Of a stretch of 64,000 bases of DNA, positions 16,735-26,397 are shown in pieces; within the stretch, counting starts at the first letter, position 1; the number at the start of each line of letters is the position of its first letter. The translations under genes were made by a program, and so were the position numbers. This stretch comes from Gelidibacter salicanalis (GTDB lineage: Bacteria; Bacteroidota; Bacteroidia; Flavobacteriales; Flavobacteriaceae). The notes beneath the pieces are model-generated. The model was not told the origin of the DNA and searched no databases. It worked only from the letters and a program-made list of their open reading frames with translations. Where the stretch lies: NCBI RefSeq assembly GCF_007997285.1, contig NZ_VORX01000003.1, forward strand, positions 1 through 64,000. Reading direction: 5' to 3'.

Positions 16735-16745
16735 ACTACCAAGCA

Positions 16746-16778
16746 AAAAGGGGCGCTTTATTACAGAGCACCCCTTTT
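16746..16778. terminator. Bidirectional terminator between box 3 unit and sucB
   Basis: AAAAGGGG pairs with CCCCTTTT, with a further GCT/AGC inside, flanked by T-rich sequence on both sides. It can serve the plus-strand microprotein and the minus-strand sucAB genes. Confidence 0.8.
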
Positions 16779-16805
16779 ATGATTAAAATAGTTTATACTC
16801 TAAAC

Positions 16806-18077
16806 TTATAACTCTAAAGCTCTCTTTACATCATTATCCATAAGCAATTCTGTCGGATTTTCTAAAGCTTCCTTAATAACTACCAAGAATCCTACACTTT
16901 CCTTTCCATCAATAATTCTGTGGTCATAAGATACGGCCAGGTACATAATTGGTCTGATTTCAACATGTCCATCTATAGCTACTGGACGTTCCACAATATT
17001 GTGCATTCCTAAAATTGCACTTTGTGGTGGATTGATAATTGGGGTAGACAACATACTTCCAAATACACCACCATTGGAAATCGTAAATGTCCCACCTGTC
17101 ATTTCATCAACCGTAATTTGACCATCGCGTGCTCTAATTGCTAAACGCTTTACTTCAGACTCAACGCCTCTAAAGGTTAAGTTCTCAGCATTTCTGATGA
17201 CCGGAACCATCAAACCTTTAGGTCCTGATACCGCGATACTGATATCACAGAAATCGAAACTGATCATTTCCTGACCATCAATCATAGAGTTTACTGCAGG
17301 ATATTCTTTTAATGCTCTTACTGCTGCAAGAGTAAAGAAACTCATAAAGCCTAAACCAACGCCGTGCTTGCTTTTGAAGGTTTCCTTATATTCTTCACGT
17401 AATTTAAAAATTTCAGTCATGTCAACCTCATTAAACGTGGTCAACATAGCGGTTTCGTTTTTAGCTGATACCAAACGCTCTGCAACTTTACGACGCAACA
17501 TGGATAATCTGGAACGAGATTCACCACGTTTCCCACCCGTTGGCGTTCCCATTGATGGTACCGCTTTAACGGCATCCTCTTTTGTGATACGTCCATCTCT
17601 TCCTGAACCACTAACGTCTGAAGCAGACATGTTCTTTTCAGCTAATACTTTTTTAGCTGCGGGACTTGCCACACCTGAAGCGTACGTTTTTTGGGAAGGA
17701 TTTTCCTGTTTCTTAGAGTCTTCCTTATTTGGAGTTTCCTTTTGCTCTTTCGCTAATTCTTTTTCAACATCTTTATCTCCTGAACCTTCATCGCCTGTCG
17801 ACTCAGATTTTTTAGAATCTGAATCACCACCAGGTTTTTCAGCTGCAGTATCAATTAAACACACTACTTCACCAACGGCAACAGCATCACCTTCTTCTGC
17901 CTTTAAGGTTATAATTCCGCTGGCTTCAGCAGGAAGCTCTAAAGTTGCTTTATCACTATCTACCTCAGCAATAGCCTGATCTTTTTCTACATAATCGCCA
18001 TCTGCAACTAACCAAGCTGCAATTTCTACTTCTGTAATGGACTCTCCTGGTGAAGGAACTTTCATTTCTAAAATCAT
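16806..18077 (-). CDS. sucB: 2-oxoglutarate dehydrogenase E2, dihydrolipoamide succinyltransferase
   Basis: Core enzyme of the 2-oxoglutarate dehydrogenase complex of the TCA cycle, transferring the succinyl group from lipoamide to CoA. The 423-residue protein has one lipoyl domain with the modified Lys in [11 protein letters not shown] (about residues 41-51), a charged Glu/Lys/Ser linker (about 80-130), the peripheral subunit-binding domain ([11 protein letters not shown], then [11 protein letters not shown], about 138-170) and the acyltransferase domain with the active-site [12 protein letters not shown] near residue 390. It follows sucA by 71 nt on the same strand. Confidence 0.96.
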   Translation of the reverse strand: MILEMKVPSPGESITEVEIAAWLVADGDYVEKDQAIAEVDSDKATLELPAEASGIITLKAEEGDAVAVGEVVCLIDTAAEKPGGDSDSKKSESTGDEGSGDKDVEKELAKEQKETPNKEDSKKQENPSQKTYASGVASPAAKKVLAEKNMSASDVSGSGRDGRITKEDAVKAVPSMGTPTGGKRGESRSRLSMLRRKVAERLVSAKNETAMLTTFNEVDMTEIFKLREEYKETFKSKHGVGLGFMSFFTLAAVRALKEYPAVNSMIDGQEMISFDFCDISIAVSGPKGLMVPVIRNAENLTFRGVESEVKRLAIRARDGQITVDEMTGGTFTISNGGVFGSMLSTPIINPPQSAILGMHNIVERPVAIDGHVEIRPIMYLAVSYDHRIIDGKESVGFLVVIKEALENPTELLMDNDVKRALEL

Positions 18078-18148
18078 AGTTCTTATTGTTTTTTGTAACC
18101 TATTGGTTTGCGTTGTTGAATTCCCGCCTCAGCAGGAGTATTTTTTGT

Positions 18149-20911
18149 TTATCGTTGGTTATTTTTTGTTTTGTCAAAGACAAAGTCGATCACTTCTTTA
18201 TGACGACGTTTAGAACGGGTTGAACTTCCTGCCGCCGGCGCACCATAAGCACGTCTTGACGCAATTCTGAAAGATTTTGATTCCTCAAAATGCATCATCA
18301 GGAAACTATAAGCTCCCATGTTACGAGGCTCTTCCTGTGCCCAAACCACATCATCAGCATGCTCATATTTCTTTAATATTTCACGCATTTGCTTGGCTGG
18401 AAGTGGAAACAATTGCTCAATTCTTACTAAAGCAACATCATCTCTCTTTTGTTCTTCCTTGACCTCTAAAAGATCATAATAGAATTTTCCAGTTACAAAT
18501 ACTAACGTCTTTACTTTCTCTACGGCTGCTTGTTTATCATCGATGACCATTTGGAAACTTCCGTTTGCAAATTCATCTACCGTTGACACCACTAATGGAT
18601 GGCGCAATAAGCTCTTAGGGGTAAATATAATTAGCGGCTTTCTAAAGTTTGCCTTTACTTGCCGTCTTAACAAATGATACATGTTTGCCGGCGTTGTACA
18701 ATCTGCAACATACATATTGTCGCTAGCACACAACTGTAAATAGCGTTCCATACGCGCGGACGAGTGCTCTGCTCCTTGACCTTCATACCCATGCGGCAAT
18801 AGCATAACCAAGCCGTTTTGGAGCTTCCATTTATCTTCTGCGGCAGAAATGTATTGGTCCAACATGATTTGTGCACCGTTGCTGAAATCTCCAAACTGTG
18901 CTTCCCAAATGGTCAATGTTTTCGGGCTAGCCATAGCGTAACCATAATCAAAACCAACCACCCCGTACTCTGAAAGTAACGAGTTGTAAATATAAAATTT
19001 ACCTTGAGTATCGCTGATGTGATTCAACAATACAATTTCTTCTTCACTATCTTCTACTTTTACCACAGCGTGACGGTGGGAAAACGTACCACGTTCAATA
19101 TCTTGTCCTGACATGCGCACATCATGGCCCTCTTCTAACAAAGTTCCGTAGGCTAAATGCTCTGCCATTGCCCAATCCAGCTTATTGTCATCAAACGCTG
19201 TTTTACGAGATTTTACGAGACGCTCAATTTTACGGATGAACTTTTTATCTTCTGGAAGATTAGAAATAACATCGGCAATTTTTGTCAACTTATCTTCTGG
19301 ATAAGTGGTATCAACCGCTTCCATCATTTTATTCTCATCAGCACTTTCATACCCAGTCCATTCATCTTGCATAAATGGGGTAATAATTGTTTTTTCTTGC
19401 TTGCGAGAATCTTCCAATTCTTCTTCTAAGGTTGCTTTATAAGATTCTTCAAGTTTTTGAACAAAATCCTTATCTACAATACCTTCTTTTATTAATTTTT
19501 CAGCATAAATATCTCTCGGGTTTTCATGCTGCGCAATTGCTTTATATAATTTTGGCTGGGTAAAACGAGGCTCATCACCTTCATTATGTCCGTATTTTCT
19601 ATACCCTAAAAGATCAATAAACACATCGCGTTTAAAAGTCATTCTAAAATCTAATGCAAATGACATGGCGTGCACCACTGCCTCAACATCATCAGCATTA
19701 ACGTGTAACACTGGAGACAAAGTGACCTTGGCAATATCCGTACAATAGGTACTGGAGCGTGCGTCTAGGTAATTTGTGGTAAACCCTATTTGGTTATTAA
19801 TGACAATGTGTATAGTTCCATTGGTTTTGTAACCATCCAAATTCACCATTTGAATGACCTCGTACACGATACCTTGTCCTGCAATAGCTGCATCTCCGTG
19901 CACAATGATTGGCAATACTTGAGATGGGTTATCACTATATTTATCGTCTTGTTTTGCTCTGGCAATACCTTCAACCACCGCGCCTACAGTTTCTAAATGC
20001 GAAGGGTTTGGAGCAATATTTAAGTTTATTTTCTTCCCACCTTTAGACTCTCTATCACTCGTCCAACCTAAGTGGTACTTTACATCACCATCAAAAATTT
20101 CTTGCTCATAATCTTTCCCGTCAAATTCACTGAAAATATCTTTAGCAGATTTTCCGAAAATATTGATCAAGGTGCTCAAACGGCCACGGTGCGCCATGCC
20201 CATCACAAATTCCTTTACGCCAAGATCTGCCGCATTTTCAATAAGCGTATCCAAGGCTGGGATTAAGGACTCGCCGCCTTCTAAAGAGAAGCGCTTTTGT
20301 CCTACATATTTGGTATGCAAAAAGCTTTCAAATGAAACCGCTTCATTAAGTTTCGTGAGGATGTCTTTTTTCGATTCAGCTGAAAAATTTGGCTGATTAT
20401 CATTGATATTCAGCTTTTTCTGAATCCATTCAATTTCTTTAGGACTGCGGATGTACATATATTCCACACCAATTGAAGAGCAGTAAATTTTCTCCAAATG
20501 ATCAATAATACTTTGTAAGGTTTGAGGTCCGGTTCCTAAAATTTCTCCAGCAGAAAATAGTGTGTTCAGATCTTCTTTTAAAAGTCCGAAATTTTCAATT
20601 GCCAAAGTAGGCTCGTACTTGCGACGCTCTCTTACAGGGTTAGTTTTGGTGAATAAATGACCTCTATTTCTATATCCGTCAATTAAGCGTACCACATTGA
20701 ATTCCTTTTGCATGTGCTCAGGAACATCAGGTGAGATACATACGTCGCCATCATTATAAGTGGCTTCGCTGTTTTCTGAACCAAAATCAAAACCTTGAAA
20801 AAAGGCTCTCCAACTCGGTTCAACTGTATCGGGATTTTGTAAATATTGGTCGTATAATTCAGCAAAGTGAGCTGAGTGAGCGGCGTTTAAAAAGGAATAT
20901 TTATCCATCAT
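18149..20911 (-). CDS. sucA: 2-oxoglutarate dehydrogenase E1 component
   Basis: Thiamine-diphosphate-dependent decarboxylase that converts 2-oxoglutarate and passes the succinyl group to SucB lipoamide. The 920-residue protein begins with the short E2-binding N terminus (SFLNAAHSAHFAELYDQY), carries MGMAHRGRLSTL, the ThDP/Mg site GDAAIAGQGIVYE with INNQIGFTTN, and the C-terminal transketolase-like half (LLPHGYEGQGAEHSSAR). Length matches the family. It probably forms an operon with sucB; a -7 box lies about 36 nt upstream. Dihydrolipoamide dehydrogenase (E3) is not in the window. Confidence 0.97.
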   Translation of the reverse strand: MMDKYSFLNAAHSAHFAELYDQYLQNPDTVEPSWRAFFQGFDFGSENSEATYNDGDVCISPDVPEHMQKEFNVVRLIDGYRNRGHLFTKTNPVRERRKYEPTLAIENFGLLKEDLNTLFSAGEILGTGPQTLQSIIDHLEKIYCSSIGVEYMYIRSPKEIEWIQKKLNINDNQPNFSAESKKDILTKLNEAVSFESFLHTKYVGQKRFSLEGGESLIPALDTLIENAADLGVKEFVMGMAHRGRLSTLINIFGKSAKDIFSEFDGKDYEQEIFDGDVKYHLGWTSDRESKGGKKINLNIAPNPSHLETVGAVVEGIARAKQDDKYSDNPSQVLPIIVHGDAAIAGQGIVYEVIQMVNLDGYKTNGTIHIVINNQIGFTTNYLDARSSTYCTDIAKVTLSPVLHVNADDVEAVVHAMSFALDFRMTFKRDVFIDLLGYRKYGHNEGDEPRFTQPKLYKAIAQHENPRDIYAEKLIKEGIVDKDFVQKLEESYKATLEEELEDSRKQEKTIITPFMQDEWTGYESADENKMMEAVDTTYPEDKLTKIADVISNLPEDKKFIRKIERLVKSRKTAFDDNKLDWAMAEHLAYGTLLEEGHDVRMSGQDIERGTFSHRHAVVKVEDSEEEIVLLNHISDTQGKFYIYNSLLSEYGVVGFDYGYAMASPKTLTIWEAQFGDFSNGAQIMLDQYISAAEDKWKLQNGLVMLLPHGYEGQGAEHSSARMERYLQLCASDNMYVADCTTPANMYHLLRRQVKANFRKPLIIFTPKSLLRHPLVVSTVDEFANGSFQMVIDDKQAAVEKVKTLVFVTGKFYYDLLEVKEEQKRDDVALVRIEQLFPLPAKQMREILKKYEHADDVVWAQEEPRNMGAYSFLMMHFEESKSFRIASRRAYGAPAAGSSTRSKRRHKEVIDFVFDKTKNNQR

Positions 20912-20947
20912 TTTTTGTAAAACGTTCAGATGTTTTCAAATTTTAGT

Positions 20948-20955
20948 CAAAAATA
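20948..20955 (-). promoter_or_regulatory. -7 box of sucA
   Basis: On the minus strand TATTTTTG matches TAnnTTTG, 36 nt before the sucA start. No clear -33 TTG. Confidence 0.45.
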
Positions 20956-21032
20956 CAACTTTTACCAAAATAAGAATTGCTTTTAGTATATTTATATGAT
21001 ATAAGTGTATCGATAAACATAATACAAAATTT

Positions 21033-21566
21033 ATGAGATTTACTCTAAATAAAAAGCATTTTATTTCCGTTTTGACACTGCTCATTTACGTTAGCACTTT
21101 CGCACAGTTTCAAACGACTCCCCCGCCGGATGATTTCTGGAACCATGTCAGATTTGGTGGTGGCATTGGGTTGAGTTTTGGTGACGGCTTTTTCAGTGGC
21201 ACCCTAGCCCCAAGTGCCATTTACGAATTTAATGAGCAGGTGTCTTTGGGAGTAGGATTAAACGGCACCTATAACTCCCGGAAAGATTTTTATAAATCGA
21301 CCGTCTTTGGCGGTAGTTTGATTGGATTGTTCAACCCAATACAAGCCATACAATTATCGGCAGAATTTGAAGAATTGAACGTTAGCCGCAATTGGGATGA
21401 CCGATTAGGAGTTTCAGACGAGAATTATTGGTATCCCGCCTTGTTTTTAGGCGCTGGTTATAGAACCCGAAATGTGGCTGTGGGCATCAGATATGACGTG
21501 CTTTATGATAAGGATAAAAGCATTTATGCTGATCCGTGGGCACCTTTTGTAAGAGTGTATTTTTAA
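21033..21566 (+). CDS. Small outer-membrane beta-barrel protein
   Basis: The 177-residue protein has a signal peptide (about residues 1-24, ending STFAQ), then about eight amphipathic beta strands with Gly-rich turns and a C-terminal strand ending FVRVYF, which fits an OmpA/OmpX-like barrel. It is divergent from sucA. I recall similar small Flavobacteriaceae proteins carrying the name 'alpha-ketoglutarate decarboxylase' in databases; nothing in this sequence supports an enzyme, and the name probably spread from the neighbouring sucA. Confidence 0.75.
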   Translation: MRFTLNKKHFISVLTLLIYVSTFAQFQTTPPPDDFWNHVRFGGGIGLSFGDGFFSGTLAPSAIYEFNEQVSLGVGLNGTYNSRKDFYKSTVFGGSLIGLFNPIQAIQLSAEFEELNVSRNWDDRLGVSDENYWYPALFLGAGYRTRNVAVGIRYDVLYDKDKSIYADPWAPFVRVYF

Positions 21567-21596
21567 AATGAATTAAGCGAAATGTGAAGGATTAGC

Positions 21597-21950
21597 TTAA
21601 GAAGAATACTGGTTTTTAAAGTAGACTTTTTGCCATTCCCGTTTTAGAATCAAGAAAGCAACCTGTGCTGACATTTGGAGTATGTCATTGCCATCCAATT
21701 CCCTGATTTTTTCCTCAGCAACATCTACAATATACAACAGGTTCAAATAATCCATGAATCTATTCTGAACCAGTTCAAAAATTTTCTCATGAAGCATCAG
21801 CTTTAAGCTTGTGGGCAATACATCCGCATGAAATTCTAAATTGATGTTTGCTAAGGTGAGATCTTTATTGAGCTGTTCTACCAATTTGGCATACAGACGC
21901 AACTCATTGGCTTGCAAAACAACATCATCAAAACTTTGTAAGGTGTTCAT
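21597..21950 (-). CDS. Conserved small helical protein, unknown function
   Basis: The 117-residue protein is predicted almost wholly alpha-helical, acidic, without signal peptide or membrane span. It lies 5 nt downstream of the polyprenyl synthase gene on the same strand, so it is probably co-transcribed. I recognise no domain. Coding potential is supported by the length of the open frame, the tight junction and the lack of a competing frame. Confidence 0.65.
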   Translation of the reverse strand: MNTLQSFDDVVLQANELRLYAKLVEQLNKDLTLANINLEFHADVLPTSLKLMLHEKIFELVQNRFMDYLNLLYIVDVAEEKIRELDGNDILQMSAQVAFLILKREWQKVYFKNQYSS

Positions 21951-21955
21951 AGCAA

Positions 21956-22930
21956 TTAAACTCTTCTATTCATCAAATCATTCCCAAAATGCTTCAACAT
22001 GTCCTTTTTGTCCTCAGGGATGGAAAGTTCATCCAGTACTTCAAATGCCATTTTAGTATAATTTTCAATTTCCTGACGGGTGGCATCCGCTGAACCGCTG
22101 GTCTGGAATATTTGCTTAGCGGTTTCAATTTTATCCGTAGCATCGGAGGGATTGATGCCAAATAAATGTTCCAATTGCAATTGGTCGTCACCATTGGAAA
22201 ATTCGACTGCTTTCAAAAATAAATAGGTTTTCTTGTTTTCAATGATGTCTCCTCCCACCTGCTTGCCAAACGTTTCTGGATCGCCAAATGCGTCTAAATA
22301 ATCATCCTGAAGTTGAAATGCGATGCCTAACAATCTTCCAAATTCATAAACATGATCTTGATCTTCTTTAGAAGCTCCGGCCACAATAGCTCCCATTTTC
22401 ATGGCCGCACCTACCAAGACTGCCGTTTTACATTCGACCATTTTCAAATATTCGGGAATTGAAACATCATCGCGTGTTTCAAAATCCATGTCATATTGCT
22501 GACCTTCACAAACTTCTAACGCCGTTTTACTGAACAATTTTGCCAAGTCCTGAAACGTTTTGGGGTCATAAAATTCGAACAACTGATAGGCCATAATCAA
22601 CATCGCGTCTCCGGAAAGAATCCCGGTATTGACATCCCATTTTTCGTGCACCGTAGGTTTGCCGCGACGCAACGGCGCATCATCCATAATATCATCATGA
22701 ATGAGTGAAAAATTATGGAAAATCTCAATGCTCAGGGCGGCATTCATAGCATGCTTATAATCGCCATCAAAGGCATCAGCCGTCATTAAGGTTAGCAAGG
22801 GCCTCAGGCGTTTGCCCCCCAAATCGAGAATATAATGAATGGGATCATATAGGGAAGCCGGTTCCTTTACTTGAATTGTAGCTTCTAAATAGTTGACAAA
22901 GGCAGTGTGGTAAAACGAAATTTTTTGCAT
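21956..22930 (-). CDS. Polyprenyl diphosphate synthase (trans-isoprenyl, IspA/IdsA type)
   Basis: Condenses isopentenyl diphosphate with allylic diphosphates to make isoprenoid chains such as farnesyl to octaprenyl diphosphate. The 324-residue protein carries the first Asp-rich motif SLIHDDIMDDAPLRRGKPT (about residues 76-94) and the second, FQLQDDYLDAFGD (about 204-216). The product chain length cannot be read safely from sequence. An in-frame ATG at 22948 exists, but ATG 22930 gives the family N terminus and sits 4 nt behind a -7 box. Divergent from tetR. Confidence 0.92.
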   Translation of the reverse strand: MQKISFYHTAFVNYLEATIQVKEPASLYDPIHYILDLGGKRLRPLLTLMTADAFDGDYKHAMNAALSIEIFHNFSLIHDDIMDDAPLRRGKPTVHEKWDVNTGILSGDAMLIMAYQLFEFYDPKTFQDLAKLFSKTALEVCEGQQYDMDFETRDDVSIPEYLKMVECKTAVLVGAAMKMGAIVAGASKEDQDHVYEFGRLLGIAFQLQDDYLDAFGDPETFGKQVGGDIIENKKTYLFLKAVEFSNGDDQLQLEHLFGINPSDATDKIETAKQIFQTSGSADATRQEIENYTKMAFEVLDELSIPEDKKDMLKHFGNDLMNRRV

Positions 22931-22934
22931 ATCA

Positions 22935-22942
22935 CAAAAATA
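22935..22942 (-). promoter_or_regulatory. -7 box of the polyprenyl synthase gene, leaderless spacing
   Basis: On the minus strand TATTTTTG is followed by 4 nt and ATG 22930. The distal ATG at 22948 would lie upstream of the transcript start, which supports the start chosen. Confidence 0.55.
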
Positions 22943-23000
22943 AGGCAAATACCGTTAGCAAAACAACACTCAAAATCAATATTAAAAAATATTAAACTTT

Positions 23001-23041
23001 GGAAACTATTTTTGTTTTTAAAGTTTCCTGTTGTACATTTG
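23001..23041 (+). promoter_or_regulatory. tetR promoter with candidate autoregulatory operator
   Basis: TTG 23012-23014 and TACATTTG 23034-23041 are 19 nt apart. An inverted repeat, GGAAACT (23001-23007) and AGTTTCC (23022-23028), straddles the -33 element, a usual place for a TetR-type operator. Confidence 0.65.
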
Positions 23042-23050
23042 CAGCCTATT

Positions 23051-23668
23051 ATGAGAGAAAAAATTATACATAGAGCTACGGAGCTCTTTTTGACCCTTGG
23101 TTTTAAAAGTGTGACGATGGATGATATCGCCAATGAATTAGGCATTTCCAAAAAAACGATCTACGTACATTTTGAAAATAAAACCCGTCTGATTGAAGCG
23201 GCAACCTTCTCAGTGTTAGATAATGTATGTAGCGGAATTGATCATATTTCAGAGTCGGCGGTCAACTCTATTGAAGAATTGTACGAGATTAAAATGTACG
23301 TCATGACCTATTTAAGGAATGAAAAAACGTCACCCCAGCACCAACTGAAAAAATACTACCCACAAATCTACCAACGGTTACAGGTTAAGCAATTCGAAAA
23401 AATGCAAGCATCCGTACAGGACAGCATCCAAAGAGGTGTTAATGAGGGGCTTTTTAGAAGCACTATTGACGTCGATTTTATTTCGCGCATGTATTTTAAC
23501 GGGATGTCAGGTATTCGCGACGAACATATTTTTCCACAGGATCAATTCACCATCGAATATTTGATGGAAAGTTATCTCGAATATCATTTGAGGGCCATTA
23601 CCACGGAGAGTGGCTTATCAGTCTTAAAACAATTTATCAACAATCAATTAGAGCCTAATGACATATAA
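23051..23668 (+). CDS. TetR-family transcriptional regulator of the efflux operon
   Basis: The 205-residue protein begins with a TetR helix-turn-helix: REKIIHRATELFLTLGFKSV, then TMDDIANELGISKKTIYVHF (about residues 20-42), and has a variable helical ligand domain. It overlaps the tolC gene by 11 nt and so leads the pump operon, which it probably represses until a toxic compound binds. A longer frame begins at 22907 but lies upstream of the promoter; ATG 23051 is 9 nt behind the -7 box. Confidence 0.92.
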   Translation: MREKIIHRATELFLTLGFKSVTMDDIANELGISKKTIYVHFENKTRLIEAATFSVLDNVCSGIDHISESAVNSIEELYEIKMYVMTYLRNEKTSPQHQLKKYYPQIYQRLQVKQFEKMQASVQDSIQRGVNEGLFRSTIDVDFISRMYFNGMSGIRDEHIFPQDQFTIEYLMESYLEYHLRAITTESGLSVLKQFINNQLEPNDI

Positions 23669-25001
23669 ATTTTACATCTTTTTACTTTTGCTTTGCCCGT
23701 TTGTAGGGATGTCGCAAGAGACACCAACCCTGTTCAGTTTGCAAGAAGCCATTGATTTTGCCTTAAAAAACAATCGCAATTCGATAAATGCACAATTTGA
23801 TATTGAAGCCGCCAAAGCACAAAAATGGGAAACCACGGCTAGCGGTCTACCACAAATTAACGCTTCCGTAGATTACCAAAATTTCTTAAAACAGCAAGTT
23901 CAGGTGTTGCCCGCAGAATTTTTTGGAGGACAACCAGGAGAATTTACAGAGGTTATTTTTGGTACCAAACAAAACATGAATGCTACGGCCACGTTGAGTC
24001 AGCAAATTTTTGACGGCTCTTACATTGTAGGGTTACAATCTGCCAAAGTATTTTTAGATATTTCCAAAAACGCAAAAACCAAAACTGATTTGGAAGTGCG
24101 CAAAGGTGTGATCAATGCCTATGGCAATGTTTTATTGGCTGAAGAGAGCGTAGAGATTTTAGAGCGTAACTTGGAAGTACTTCAAAAAAACCTCGACGAA
24201 ACGACTAAAATTTTTGAAAACGGTTTGGCTGAAGAAGAAAGTGTGGAGCAATTAAAAATCACCCTTTCGGGGATTAAAAGCCAATTGAGTAATGCCACAC
24301 GCATGTCAACTTTAGCACATCAAATGTTAAATATGACGCTAGGCTTGGAGATCAATCAGCCTACTGTATTAACTGACAATTTGGAGCAACTTACCCAAGA
24401 CCATATGTCGTTAGGTCTATTAATGACGGAGGTACCAATAGAACAAACCATTGATTACAAAATAGCGGAAAACAATAAAGTTTCAAAAGAACTGATGCTG
24501 AAACTGGAAAAAAGCAAAGCGCTCCCAACGCTAAACGCTTTTATAAATGGTGGCTATTCAGCCTTTACTGACGAATTTACGTTTCTTAACAAGGATCAGA
24601 AATGGTTTGGCTCCTCTCTATTTGGTGCTAGCCTTTATATTCCTATTTTCAGTTCAGGCATGCGCAGTGCTGCCACGCAACGCGCTCGAATCAACTTAGA
24701 AAAAGCAGAAATTGATCTAATCGATAAGGAAGAAAATATAAAATTTGAAATTGCTTCCGCTAAAAGTGATTACCAATTTGCTATTGAAGATTATCAAAAT
24801 AAAAAAGAGAATTTAAGATTGGCGGAGCGCATTGAAGAAAAAAATGAAACCAAATTTTTTGAAGGTATTTCGTCAAGTTTCGATTTACGTCAGGCGCAAA
24901 CCCAATTGTATGCCGCACAACAAGACTATCTTAAGGCAATGCTAGAGGTCATTAGTGCGAAAACCGATTTGGAAACGGCATTAAATATCGTTACGGAGTA
25001 G
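23658..25001 (+). CDS. TolC-family outer-membrane efflux protein
   Basis: Outer-membrane exit duct of a tripartite pump. The 447-residue protein has a signal peptide (about residues 1-19, ending GMSQE) and two repeats of long coiled-coil helices with the OEP pattern, for example the AALLAEESVEILERNLEVLQKNL-like helix about 165-190 and the C-terminal SSSFDLRQAQTQLYAAQQDY. The start overlaps tetR. The next gene follows after a 208-nt gap in which I see no terminator. Confidence 0.92.
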   Translation: MTYKFYIFLLLLCPFVGMSQETPTLFSLQEAIDFALKNNRNSINAQFDIEAAKAQKWETTASGLPQINASVDYQNFLKQQVQVLPAEFFGGQPGEFTEVIFGTKQNMNATATLSQQIFDGSYIVGLQSAKVFLDISKNAKTKTDLEVRKGVINAYGNVLLAEESVEILERNLEVLQKNLDETTKIFENGLAEEESVEQLKITLSGIKSQLSNATRMSTLAHQMLNMTLGLEINQPTVLTDNLEQLTQDHMSLGLLMTEVPIEQTIDYKIAENNKVSKELMLKLEKSKALPTLNAFINGGYSAFTDEFTFLNKDQKWFGSSLFGASLYIPIFSSGMRSAATQRARINLEKAEIDLIDKEENIKFEIASAKSDYQFAIEDYQNKKENLRLAERIEEKNETKFFEGISSSFDLRQAQTQLYAAQQDYLKAMLEVISAKTDLETALNIVTE

Positions 25002-25209
25002 AAGACGTTGAGGGATTTAACAACGCCTAAGGAACCTTGAATCTGAGAATGCGTTGATTCAAATTAATTAAGATATAAGAGTTTATAAATCGCAATTAAA
25101 AGCATAACCATGAATCCCAAGCGTAAAAATTAACATGTAAAACCAATCCTTCTAAAGACATAAAGTTATTTATAATCTCATAAACACAACACCAAGCAAA
25201 CCAAAACAA

Positions 25210-26397
25210 ATGAAAAATATAATCACCCTCTTAATAGTAGCGCTCATGTTCACCTCTTGTGGTGATGACAGCAATAATACTGTTGAAAACACCTTAAAAA
25301 GCAACAATCTGGAAACCATACGCAAAAAAAGAGCGGAATTGGTAGATGAACAGCAAGTGCTACACGATAAAATTAAACAGCTTGATGAGAAGATTTCCGT
25401 ATTGGATACCACTAAAAACGTCCCGTTGATCACTACCTTTAAAGCGGCTACGGAAGAGTTTAATCACGTGTTAGACTTACAAGGGAACGTTACCACCAAA
25501 AATTTAATGGTCTTAAAACCGGAATACAATGGCATTCTTACCAATGTGTACGTCAAGGAAGGGCAAGCGGTGCGCAAGGGTCAAACCTTAGGTAAAATTG
25601 ATGATGGCGGCTTAAGTCAACAATTGGCCCAACAACAAATTCAAGCGGATTTGGCCAAAACCACTTTTGAGCGCCAAAAACGTTTATGGGATCAGAAAAT
25701 TGGCAGTGAAATTCAATACTTGCAAGCTAAATCCACATACGAAGGGCAAGCGGAAGCCGTCAATCAAATCAGACAACAAATCGCAAAAACAATCATTAAA
25801 GCGCCATTTTCAGGAACTATTGATGATATTATGACAGAACAGGGCAACGTTGTTGCTGCCGGGCAAACAGAGGTCATGCGCATTGTTAACCTGGATGATA
25901 TGTATATAGAAACTGAAGTGCCTGAGCGCTATGTCAACGCCATTACAAAGGGTAAAGCTGTTGAAGTTAACTTTCCGGTACTAGGCAAAACCATCGCCAC
26001 TACAGTGCGTCAGACCAGTAGCGTTATCAATCCCGCCAACCGTACTTTTAGAGCTGAAGTAGCCATTCCAAACAAGGATAAAACAATTAAACCCAATCTT
26101 ACAGCACGTTTAAAAATCAACGATTACACTAATGAAAGTGCCCTGTTGATTCCCCAAAGCATCATTTCTGAAAATGCACAGGGTGAGCAATATGTTTATG
26201 TGGTTAAAGATAAGGACAATAAAAACCAAGGTACAGCGACACGCGTGGTCATTAAAACCGGGAGAACCCAAGGTGATCAAATTGAAGTGCTAGAAGGCAT
26301 TGAAAACAATGCTGAACTGATTCAAGAAGGCGCTAGAAGTGTAAAAGACGGGCAAACGGTAGAAGTATTAATAAATGAGAACAACCAGAATGGCTAA
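25210..26397 (+). CDS. RND efflux periplasmic adaptor lipoprotein (HlyD/MFP family)
   Basis: Joins the inner-membrane pump to TolC. The 395-residue protein starts with a lipoprotein signal (lipobox LMFTSC, Cys about residue 17), a short coiled coil (about 35-70), the lipoyl half KPEYNGILTNVYVKEGQAV (about 95-115), an alpha hairpin (about 120-190), then APFSGTIDDIMTEQGNVV and a beta-barrel domain. It overlaps the pump gene. Confidence 0.93.
   Translation: MKNIITLLIVALMFTSCGDDSNNTVENTLKSNNLETIRKKRAELVDEQQVLHDKIKQLDEKISVLDTTKNVPLITTFKAATEEFNHVLDLQGNVTTKNLMVLKPEYNGILTNVYVKEGQAVRKGQTLGKIDDGGLSQQLAQQQIQADLAKTTFERQKRLWDQKIGSEIQYLQAKSTYEGQAEAVNQIRQQIAKTIIKAPFSGTIDDIMTEQGNVVAAGQTEVMRIVNLDDMYIETEVPERYVNAITKGKAVEVNFPVLGKTIATTVRQTSSVINPANRTFRAEVAIPNKDKTIKPNLTARLKINDYTNESALLIPQSIISENAQGEQYVYVVKDKDNKNQGTATRVVIKTGRTQGDQIEVLEGIENNAELIQEGARSVKDGQTVEVLINENNQNG

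Noticed and set aside
23658-25209. A terminator or lost gene in the 208-nt gap between tolC and hlyD
   Set aside because: I found no hairpin with a T run and no open frame; the gap is simply AT-rich.
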